This document shows, one piece after another, positions 45,955 to 54,800 of a stretch of 64,000 nucleotides of DNA (position 1 is its first letter; each line of letters opens with the position of its first letter). The notes under the pieces are model-generated. The model saw nothing but the letters and a program-made list of their open reading frames with translations, was not told the origin of the DNA and did not search any database. Made by a program: the position numbers and the translations under genes. The DNA is from DATARH01 sp036489765 (GTDB lineage: Bacteria > Pseudomonadota > Alphaproteobacteria > ATCC43930 > CGMCC-115725), in contig DASXFE010000132.1 in assembly GCA_036489765.1 (NCBI GenBank), positions 1 to 64,000 of the forward strand, read 5' to 3'.

Positions 45955-46209
45955 TCAATGCCGCTTCGGCATCGCGGCGAATTTCTCGATTTCGCCGGCG
46001 ATGTCGCTTCCCCAGATCTGGCAGCTGTCGAAGGTCAGGTGCTCGCCGTCAAAGGTCGGCCACTCGCCCGGCTTTGAAAAGTCGAGCGAATGCGCGCTGG
46101 CGGCCGCATCCTCGGTCGCGGTGTGCAGCGACGATAGGAGGAAGTCCTTGGCGGCGGGATGGCCATCTCCGATCATCAATACCAAGAGCCCCGCCCTCGC
46201 CAACTTCAT
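45955..46209 (-). pseudogene. Collapsed fourth SGNH paralogue
   Basis: An 84-residue open frame made of the first ~40 and last ~42 residues of the paralogue family, joined directly; about 135 central residues are gone. The nucleophile position reads IGDGHPA, so Ser16 has become Gly16, while the C-terminal FDGEHLT site (Asp54, His57) is kept. FSKPGEWPTFDG is nearly identical to paralogue 1. It cannot be an SGNH hydrolase. The frame is still open, so a short peptide may be made; I call it a remnant rather than a new gene. Confidence 0.7.
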
Positions 46210-46361
46210 CGCCCGCCAATCCCGTGCGCCCGGCCAACCCCGCGCGCCCGCTACGGCATCAGCCGTGCGGTTCAATCGTATTCGCCGAAATTGATGAAAA
46301 TGCGATTACCGGCGACAACGCCGAGCGCGCACGATCCGTCCCCGTCGTCCTCGCACCCGGC

Positions 46362-49229
46362 TCAGCCCGCCGATTGCGGCGGGCTACCCGGCGGGGCGGG
46401 CGGCGGCGGAGCGGGCGGCGCTTCGGCAGCCGGAGGCGGACTCGACAACGGTGGCGGCGTCACCGGTGTCGGGGCACCCGGCGCCACGCCCGCCGGCGCG
46501 CCCTCGACCGCGGGCGGCGGCGACGACTCGGCCGGGCCGCCCGACGGGGTACCGGGCAGGATCGGGGCGACCGGGGGCGGTGCGGCAAAGGTCTTGCGGA
46601 AGTAGACCTTGACGATGCCCTCGTTGTAGTCGTTGCCGTTGTCGTATTGCGCCGCTGCGCCGACCGACAGATCTTTGGCCACCGCATATTCGATCTGCCC
46701 GCGCACATCCGCGGCGAGCCCGGTGGAATGGGTTCCGGAGTACTGAGTGGTGGTGCCGCTCGCCGCCCCAGCCAACTCGAGCTGGGTTTGGGCCCACGGA
46801 TTGTTCGGGTAGAAGGCGCTCGAGCTGGCGTTGAAGTGCTGGATGCCGAGGCCGACCGCCGCGAGCCAGCTCCACTTGTCTTGGGTCCCCTGCCATTCCA
46901 CCGGGAAAGTCAGCCCGATGTAGTTCTGCGGGCTGAAATACCCGCCCTGGCCAAAGGTGTAGAACGACAGGTTCTTGTCGAAGCCCGAATAGTTCAGGTT
47001 GATCCCGACCCGGATCGCCTGCGTGTCGGTGCGCCACGGCCGGAAATACGCGCCGATATCCGCGCCGATCTCGCTGTTCTGAGCGACGTTGGTTCCAGTC
47101 AGGAACTCGCCGTTGACGATGCCGTACGCACCGATCTCGGTGTCGTCGTAGAACAGCGACCCGCGCACGCCCGACTTGACGACGCCGCCCCAGGTGCCGT
47201 TGTTGCCAAAGGCGTTGCCGGTGAGCGCATTGGGCCCTGCGAGGTTCGCGTGCGTGCCGGCGTATGAGAGCAGGCTGTCGGTGACCGGCTCGCGGAACCC
47301 TTCCAGTTTGGCGCTGAGCTGGCCGTTGAGGAATTTCGGGTTGTACGCGACATTCCCGATCCAGTTGACGACCGGGAAGCCCCACGCCGACTCGCCGATC
47401 TTGCCGCTGAAGTCGCCATAGGCGTAGGCGATCGAGCCCAGCGCGCCGAACGCACCCTGTTCGCCCGGCACCACCGAGGAGAAGCCGTTGGCCACAAGGG
47501 TCTGGTTCGCCCCGAACAGCGGCAGCGACGATCCGCCGACATCTCCGGAGTCGAGCCACACCGGCGACATCGACACCGTCATCTTCCCGGTCCACCACGG
47601 CGCGAAGGTGAGATCGAACGGCGCCGCGAGCTCGTTCAACTGGCTCAACCCAGAGGTGCCGAACCGGCCGCGATAGACGAATCCGCCTTCGAGCGTCGGG
47701 TTATTCTCGGACTCGATCTGATTGATGCTTTGCTCGATGTCGAGCTGTAGCGAATCCTGTTGCTGCGGGGCGTTGGGGTTGGCCGGCGGGGTCTTCCACG
47801 CCTGAGCCGCGGCGATCGGCACGGGGCCCGGTACGTCGAGCTCGAGCTGCGCCACCTGCGTGCGCTTGCCGCCGCTCCCCGAAGTCGTTGCATCGGGGCT
47901 GAGGTCGCCATCGGAGGCGCCGCTCGACGGCAGGCTCGCCATCTGCACCGGCGCGGCGCCCCGTGTCGCGCTTCGGGCGGGTGAAACATCGGCGCTGTCG
48001 GCGGAGGCCGAGAGCGGCGGCGGCTCCGACGACCCGGCGCCGGCGGCAAGCGAGCCCGCCGCCTGCGGCGGGGCGGCGCTGCTGCCGGTGAGGCTCTTCT
48101 GCGCGGGCCGGCTGTTGCCGGCGGCCTGGGCGAGCTTCGCTTCGAGCCCGAGGAACCGCGGGTCTTTCGGATAGGCCGCCAGCCCCGCACCGAGATAGCG
48201 CCCCGCGGCAACGGTATCGCGGTCCTGGATGGTCGCGTCGATCAGCGCGGCGAGCGCGTCGGGGTTCTTCGGATCGAGCCGGTACGCGGCCGCGAAAGCC
48301 TGCGCTGCCTGCGGATACTGCCCCGCATCGGCATAAGCGTGACCAAGCGCCGATTGCAGCTTCGGATCATTGGGACTTGCCTTGGCACGCGGCTCGAGCT
48401 GCGCGACCGAGGCACTCCCCGGAGCGGATGGCGCGGCCGCGAGCAGCGCCTTTGCCTCAGCGCCCTTGCCCGACGCCGTCAGCATCTTCGCGTGCTCGAT
48501 CGTCGCCGGCGCGGCAATGTCGGCGCGCAGCTTTGTCATATCCGCGCTACGCTGGGCCGCCGGGATGCGATCGAGCTTGGCCAGCGCATCGGCCGGCCGA
48601 TGCTGTTCGTTGTCAAAGATGGCCGCCGCGTAAAGCGCGGCCGGGGTGTTGCCCGAAGCCGCCGGATCCACCGTCGCGAACCCTTGCGCCGCCTGGCCTC
48701 GGCTCGCGAGGAAGCGGGCATAGTCGAGCCGCACCAGCGGGTTTTTCGGACTGGCGGCGACAGCCTGCTGGTACGTGCGCGCGGCGGCCGCCATCGCGTC
48801 CTCGGCCGGGGCCGGCGTCGGATGCACAGCCTGCGCGGGCTTCTTCGCCGAAGTGTTGTCGGCCGCGCTTTGCACGGGGGCCGCCGCAGCGGGGGTGTGC
48901 CCGCCCGCGAGCGAGACTTCAAGCGAGGCGACGCGCGGGTCGGTCGGGGCCGCCTGGCGCAGCCGCAACAGGTAGCCGCGCGCGCCGGCGACGTCACCCT
49001 GCTGCAGTTCGAGGACGCCATACGCATAAAGCGCGTCGGGCTGGAGCGGATTGGCCGACAGCAGCTTGTCGAGCGCGTCGCGCGCGAGGTCGGGCCGATC
49101 CTTGAGGCGCCAGTAGTTCGCCTTCTCGAGCAGAATCTGGTCCGCGCTGTCAGCGGCACGGACCGCCGCCGGCGGTATCGCGGCGGTGAGCAGCAACCCC
49201 AGCGCCAATTGCCGGGCCCACAACTTCAT
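46362..49229 (-). CDS. bcsC: Cellulose export protein BcsC with outer-membrane barrel
   Basis: A 955-residue exported protein: signal peptide to about residue 25, TPR repeats to about residue 380, a low-complexity Ser/Ala-rich linker, then the BCSC_C beta-barrel (about 490-880) that lets cellulose cross the outer membrane. The barrel ends with VKVYFRKTF, a proper terminal strand, but a ~75-residue proline-rich tail (PPPVAP to PPQSAG) follows it. It is shorter than single BcsC proteins (about 1,150-1,300), because most TPR repeats are in the neighbouring gene. The start at 49229 has a GAGGAGG ribosome binding site. Confidence 0.88.
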   Translation of the reverse strand: MKLWARQLALGLLLTAAIPPAAVRAADSADQILLEKANYWRLKDRPDLARDALDKLLSANPLQPDALYAYGVLELQQGDVAGARGYLLRLRQAAPTDPRVASLEVSLAGGHTPAAAAPVQSAADNTSAKKPAQAVHPTPAPAEDAMAAAARTYQQAVAASPKNPLVRLDYARFLASRGQAAQGFATVDPAASGNTPAALYAAAIFDNEQHRPADALAKLDRIPAAQRSADMTKLRADIAAPATIEHAKMLTASGKGAEAKALLAAAPSAPGSASVAQLEPRAKASPNDPKLQSALGHAYADAGQYPQAAQAFAAAYRLDPKNPDALAALIDATIQDRDTVAAGRYLGAGLAAYPKDPRFLGLEAKLAQAAGNSRPAQKSLTGSSAAPPQAAGSLAAGAGSSEPPPLSASADSADVSPARSATRGAAPVQMASLPSSGASDGDLSPDATTSGSGGKRTQVAQLELDVPGPVPIAAAQAWKTPPANPNAPQQQDSLQLDIEQSINQIESENNPTLEGGFVYRGRFGTSGLSQLNELAAPFDLTFAPWWTGKMTVSMSPVWLDSGDVGGSSLPLFGANQTLVANGFSSVVPGEQGAFGALGSIAYAYGDFSGKIGESAWGFPVVNWIGNVAYNPKFLNGQLSAKLEGFREPVTDSLLSYAGTHANLAGPNALTGNAFGNNGTWGGVVKSGVRGSLFYDDTEIGAYGIVNGEFLTGTNVAQNSEIGADIGAYFRPWRTDTQAIRVGINLNYSGFDKNLSFYTFGQGGYFSPQNYIGLTFPVEWQGTQDKWSWLAAVGLGIQHFNASSSAFYPNNPWAQTQLELAGAASGTTTQYSGTHSTGLAADVRGQIEYAVAKDLSVGAAAQYDNGNDYNEGIVKVYFRKTFAAPPPVAPILPGTPSGGPAESSPPPAVEGAPAGVAPGAPTPVTPPPLSSPPPAAEAPPAPPPPAPPGSPPQSAG

Positions 49230-49286
49230 CGGTCCTCCTCTCGGGAAACCCACCCCGAGGCCACGCTCTCGCGCATTGTGATCCCC

Positions 49287-51863
49287 CTACCCGGCATCGA
49301 TCAACCGCCGCCCGGCCGGCGTCGAGTTTTTCGAGTTCCGGAACGGATTGGGCGGCAGCCCTGGCTGAGTCGTCGTGGCCGGTGCCGACTCGGACGGCGC
49401 GGTCATCCCCTGTTCCTTCGCCATCTGCTGCGCCGTTCTCAGATCCTCGAGCGCCTCGGCATTGTTGCCGCGCGCATGAGCGAGCTGGCCCTTGAGGAAG
49501 AAGATCCAGGGGTTGTTCGGGTTGGCGTCGGCGCCTTTCGTCAGGTAGGTCTCGGCCTGGTCGTATTCCTGCGCCTGGATCGCCCCCATGACGACCGCGC
49601 GGATCACGTCGATGTTGCTCGGATCCTGCTGATAGGCCTTGTCGAAGTATTGAAGGGCCTCGTCGTTGCGGTTGCCGGCGGCGTAGATGCGGCCGATCGT
49701 CACCAGCACGATCGGGTCGTTCGGCCGCGCCGCATAGAGCGGCGACATCTCGTCATAGGCGCGGGCGAGGTCGTGGGCGCGGATCAGCTTGTCGACATCG
49801 CGCGAAACCAGGAGCGCCTTGACCGACAGCAGATCGTCGCGATCGTCGGTGCTGAGCTGCCCGCTCGCCTCCACCTGGTCGACGACGGTGCGCGCCCGGC
49901 CGTACTGCCCGTCGGTGACGAGCAGTTTGGCGTAATCGATCCCGGCCTTCGCGCCATCCCGGCCGCCTTTCGCCATCGCGCCGGCGGCAAGCTGTATCGC
50001 CGCCTGGTGCTCGCCCAACTGGTAGAGGTCGTAGACGGCGACGCGGCGTTCATCGGGCTGGACGTTCGGGCTGGCGTAGAGCGCGCTGAGGATCCGGATC
50101 GCCTGGGCCTTGTTGCCCTGCGCGGCCAGCCGCTTCGCCCGGTCTTCGGTGGCGCGCGAGAGGATGCGGTCGCGGAAATTCGCCAAATCCTTCGAGCGCT
50201 CGCCGGCGGGCACCCGGTCGATCTTGTCGAGCGCGTCGGCCCAATGGTCCTGCTGCACATCGTACATCGACGCGGCCAGAACGCTGGTCGAGGTATTGCC
50301 GGTCTGTGACGGGGCGACGATCGTGAAGCCTTGATCCACATGGCCCGTGCCGGCGAGGAAGCGGGCGTAGTCGAGCCGGACCCACGGATCCTTGGGATCC
50401 GCCGCGATCGCCTCCTTGAATCTCTGGTCGGCGAGCTGGTTGTTGCCGTTGGCCTCGGCGTCCTTCGCCGCCTTGCGCAGCGCCTCCTCCTGGCTGCCAC
50501 CGCCGCCGCCGCCCGAGCCCAGCTTTGCGCGCTGGGCCGGGGTCAGCCGCGAGGCGATCTGCTCGGCCTCGGCGGTCTTTCCCGCCGCCCGCAGCACGCC
50601 CGCAAGCCCGACGAGCGCGTCGCCGTTGCGCGGCTGCACGGCCAGCACCCGGCGGTAGGCCGCCTCGGCGCCGGCATAGTCCTTGAGCTTCTCGTCGATA
50701 TTGGCGAGCACCATCTCGGCGCCGGCCGCATTCGCATGCGGATGCGCGAGGAGGCCCGTCAACAGCGACTTCGCCTGCGCCAACCGGCCCGCAGCCTGCA
50801 GCGATTTCGCCTGCTGCACGGTGCCCCAGAAACTCGCGCTCTCATACGCCTGGGCCCATTGCTTCTCGTTCGACGGGTCCGCCTTCATCGCCTTGCCGAG
50901 GAGGTCGCGCGCTTCGGCGAACCGCTCCTGACGCAGCTTTACCAGCCCCATCCCGCCGAGCGCCTGGGCATCGCCCGGATTGGACTTGAGGTCGCTGGCG
51001 AATTCCTTTTCCGCCGCCGCGGTCTTGCCGTGCTGCAGGTCGACATAGCCTTGCGACGGCGCCGCCGCCTGGCCTTGGGCGCCGCCGCCCTGGGCGGCGA
51101 TGTCGTTGGCGCGCTGGCGCACCTCCTGGTCGTTCGGGAATTGCGCGAGGTACTGGCCGTAATATTCCCGCGTCGCCCCCCACAGCAGCGCCTGCCGCCA
51201 GGCCTTGACCGCATCGCCGCCGACGACCGGGTCCTTGCTCAGCTTGATCAGCATGGCGATGCCGTCGGGACGCGTCGTCTCGCGGTTGATCAGCACCTGG
51301 CCGAGTGCGAGCTGGATCGATTTGTCGTTGGGCGAAGACTGCGAGAGCTGCGTCAGCCCGTCTTTCGCCTGTTCCCAACCGCCCGGCGTGCCGGCCAGCG
51401 TGAGGTAATATTCGGGGCCGAAGCTGGGCGGCGGCGGACCGTGAAAGGTCTGCTGGTATTTCTGGATGGCCTCGGTGAGCTGGCCGCTTTGCGCCAGCTT
51501 GCGCGCCTCGCTGAGCTCGTTCGGCCCGACCTTTCCCGCGCGGATCGCGTTTTCGAGATCATTGATATGGGGGCTATCGGGCGCCGCCTTCTGCAACCGG
51601 GCAAGCGTCGACTTGGCATCGGCAGTCTTGCCCTGCTGCACGTCGAGCATGCCGAGCTGGTAGAGCCCTTCGACCTGGTTGGGGTTGATGTACAGAAGCT
51701 GGGTCAACGCCTGGATGGCGAGGTCCGGTCTGTCCTTGAGACGCCAGTAGTTCGCCTTGTCGAGCAGAACCTGCTCGGCGTTCTCGTCCGCGAGAACGGC
51801 GGCTGTCGGAATCGCCGCCGTCAGCAGCAATCCGAGGACGAAAGGCCGAACCCACGATCTCAT
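49287..51863 (-). CDS. BcsC-like TPR protein lacking the barrel
   Basis: An 858-residue exported protein made almost entirely of TPR helices after a signal peptide (to about residue 25). It aligns with the N-terminal half of BcsC. Its first 100 residues and the block around residue 490 (WVRLDYARFLA) closely match the downstream bcsC; both have ANYWRLKDRPDLA near the N-terminus. There is no outer-membrane barrel. It would form a periplasmic scaffold between synthase and exporter. It follows bcsAB by 36 bp and precedes bcsC by 57 bp, so the two together replace one long BcsC. Confidence 0.85.
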   Translation of the reverse strand: MRSWVRPFVLGLLLTAAIPTAAVLADENAEQVLLDKANYWRLKDRPDLAIQALTQLLYINPNQVEGLYQLGMLDVQQGKTADAKSTLARLQKAAPDSPHINDLENAIRAGKVGPNELSEARKLAQSGQLTEAIQKYQQTFHGPPPPSFGPEYYLTLAGTPGGWEQAKDGLTQLSQSSPNDKSIQLALGQVLINRETTRPDGIAMLIKLSKDPVVGGDAVKAWRQALLWGATREYYGQYLAQFPNDQEVRQRANDIAAQGGGAQGQAAAPSQGYVDLQHGKTAAAEKEFASDLKSNPGDAQALGGMGLVKLRQERFAEARDLLGKAMKADPSNEKQWAQAYESASFWGTVQQAKSLQAAGRLAQAKSLLTGLLAHPHANAAGAEMVLANIDEKLKDYAGAEAAYRRVLAVQPRNGDALVGLAGVLRAAGKTAEAEQIASRLTPAQRAKLGSGGGGGGSQEEALRKAAKDAEANGNNQLADQRFKEAIAADPKDPWVRLDYARFLAGTGHVDQGFTIVAPSQTGNTSTSVLAASMYDVQQDHWADALDKIDRVPAGERSKDLANFRDRILSRATEDRAKRLAAQGNKAQAIRILSALYASPNVQPDERRVAVYDLYQLGEHQAAIQLAAGAMAKGGRDGAKAGIDYAKLLVTDGQYGRARTVVDQVEASGQLSTDDRDDLLSVKALLVSRDVDKLIRAHDLARAYDEMSPLYAARPNDPIVLVTIGRIYAAGNRNDEALQYFDKAYQQDPSNIDVIRAVVMGAIQAQEYDQAETYLTKGADANPNNPWIFFLKGQLAHARGNNAEALEDLRTAQQMAKEQGMTAPSESAPATTTQPGLPPNPFRNSKNSTPAGRRLIDAG

Positions 51864-51899
51864 TACTCGTCCCTTCGCGCCGGCGGCGTCGCCGCCGGG

Positions 51900-54800
51900 T
51901 TAGCGGGCCGCCCGTGTACCCAGGCGCCGCGCGGCCAGCCGGCTCAACAGCGCATAGGCCACGAGCGCGATGATCAGGACCCCGATCAGCGTGAACAGGA
52001 TCAGTAGCAGCGGCGAGTTCCCGAGCCACCACCGAACCTTGGTGATGATCGGCAGGCTACCGACCGTGTACTCGCTGCCGACGCGGAAGCTGGTCACCTT
52101 GCCGCCGGTCGCCACCATCAGATCGCCCTGCACCAGGGGCGACAGGTCGCGATTGCGGAAGGTATTGACGACGGTCATTTCCTTGTCGGGGCTCGACCCG
52201 GTGATCATCACCACGCTGCGGTTGGAGTGCAGCGGCGATTCCATGCCGATCATCGCCGACAAATTGTCGCCCTGCGACACCAGGAGCTGATCGACGCGAT
52301 GGCGCTCTTCCTCGGCGTTCGGGTCAAGCGCGGTATAGACCCGGTCGATCGGCGAGCTGACGCCGACGCGGAGCCGCCCGCCATCGACGCGCAGCCGGCT
52401 GTTCTGGGCCCATTGCGCGATCAGCGGCTGATGCCCGATCGAGCCGAGGACGAGGAGGTCCTTGTCCCCGACCGAGTTGACCTGGTTCGGGCTTACGACC
52501 GTGCTGCGCAGAACCGGGAACCCGGTCGAATCGCCCATCATTCCCATCAGGGTCAGATAGGTCTGGATGTCCGGCGCCTCGACCTGGTCGGGCATCACGA
52601 CAGCGGTGTTCGACAGGTCGGCCATGCGAGTGAACGGGTAGCCCGAATTGACGAAGAAGGCGAGGTTGGGAAGCTGGGTGAACCGCTCGGTGTGCGACAG
52701 GTCGATCGTCGAGTCGGGGTCGATCGATTCCTGGACGTTGGTCGGCAGCACGTCCTGGCACTCGCCCTTCTTCACCGGGCGCAAATCGTAATAGAACTGC
52801 ACTTGGTTCTGCCCGAACACGTAATAGGGCGGCACCCGGACGGTCTGCTCGTTCATCACGAAATCGGGCGAGATCATGTCCTTGACCTGACGCGCCACGC
52901 CCTCCTGCGTCAGCGGCAGGCTGCGCAGGTACGAGTTGTTGATCGAGACGTCGAGCCGCGATTCCGGGAAATTGAGCCAGGTGCCCGCCGGATAGCGGTA
53001 CCTGATGTCGAGCGGCACGCCGGCATTGCCCCACACGAAGATGTCGGGGGCGGTGCGGAAATTGAGCGTCAGGAGGCCCGGGACGAGCCCGTTGCCCTGC
53101 AGGTCGGTCGGCTGAACGATTTCGCCGAACCGCACCGGCCGGTCGATCGGGACCCAGCGCGGCGCGTCGTAGAGCTTGCGCTCAGGCACCTGCGGGACAC
53201 CCACTTGGGCGGTCTGCCCGCTCAGCGCCGCCGAGCCGAGCGACAGCGTCTCGGCCGCCGCCTTCATCTCCTCGGGGGTGCGGCCCATGACCAGAAGCAG
53301 CTTCGCCTCGGGATTGTTCGGGTTGGTCACGACCGCAACCGATGGGCCGTTGATCGCCGGGACGTCGACCCCGGCCGGCTTTTCCGACTGGGTCGCGAAC
53401 ACGACCGCATTGGTGTTGGGGACCGAGTCGAGATAGGTCGGGAAGCTCGCGCCCTTATAGGATGCGAGCGCACCGAACCACGACGCCACGGTGCCTGCCG
53501 CCTGCAGCGTCGCGTTCGACGGATGGCCCGCGAAGACGAACGGCAGGGTCAGCGCCTGCATGTCCTTGGGGTCGTAGAACGGCGTCGGCAACAGCGACAG
53601 ATCGTTGGCGAGCGGCAGCTTTTCGAGCTGCATCGTCAGCTTGCTGGTATTGCTCAGCACCAGCCACAGGCTCGAATGCAGCGGGTCTTCGCAGCCGAGC
53701 GTGTAGTGGCCGATAAACCGGAAGAGGACGCGGTTGTCCTCCTGGAACAGCACCGGGTTGATGTTGAGGCTCGCCGTCGCCCCGGAATTCGTCTCCTTTG
53801 GCAGCGGCAGCGACCCGAGCACCTCGCCGTTGAGCAGCACCGAGAGGTGGCTCAGCTCGGGGATCAGCGCAGGGGAATAGGCGTAGCTGAGGTCGATCTT
53901 GCCGCCGGTGACGACCTCGTCGCGCCGGACCGAAAACGGCAGGCTGCCCTCGCCTTGGACGCCGATGAGGCGGATCGGGGCGTTGGCGCCCAGATCGCGC
54001 AGCGACAGCACCTCCTGCCGGGTCGAGCCGTGCGGCCCGTTGGCGGCGGCGCCTGACGCGAGAGCCCCTGCCCCGGCCGGCCCGGGCAGGCCCGGCTGGT
54101 TCGGCGGCGTGATGCTCTGTGCGGCGGGCGCGGTGTTGACCCCGCCATTGGTCGGCTGCGGGATCGGCACTTGCGATCCTTGCGGTGCCGGCGCCGCCGC
54201 GCCGGTGAGCGGCCCGGCGGACATCTGCGGCACGCCCATCGTCGGTGCGGCCGGCTGCGGGGCGGCCATCGTCGACGCGCCGCCGATCCCGGCAGGCGGC
54301 CGCGGCTGCGGCGCCGACGATTGCGCCATCGCCGTTCCGCCCAGCGCCATGAGGCCGAGGCCGAGGCCGGCGCCCATCAGCAGGAATGAGTTGACCCGCT
54401 CGCGGGTCCGCGTCGGCCGGTCGTCGGGGTCCGGCACGGCCGCCATCGGCGCACCACCGACAACGCCCGGCCGACGGCGCGCCGGCACGAAGAGGCCGCC
54501 GATGCTGATCAGGATTTCGCGCGCCGAGCGCAGGGGCCGGTCGATCGGATGTTCCTCCCAGTCAAGCCAAGCGTCGGCCCGGCAAAGTACGATACGTACG
54601 AGGTCGCGCTGTTGGCGCAGGGTGAGTTCGTCAAAGGCGACACGCAGGGAATCGGTGTCCCAGGCGATGACGCGAGCCGGCAGCATCGTGGCGCGCTCGC
54701 CCCCGATCGGCAATTCGATCTGCACGATCTCGCCGGTCCCGACGCCCTGCGGCCGCGGCGCCGCGAACATCCCGCCGGTCGTCGACAGGTTGCGCGATTG

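Noticed and set aside
46384..47598. A 404-codon minus-strand frame overlapping the end of bcsC
   Set aside because: It is another reading frame of the barrel-coding sequence; the bcsC frame has clear BCSC_C barrel motifs.
48339..50309. A 656-codon open frame on the plus strand
   Set aside because: It is antisense to the two BcsC-type genes and has a composition typical of a shadow frame.
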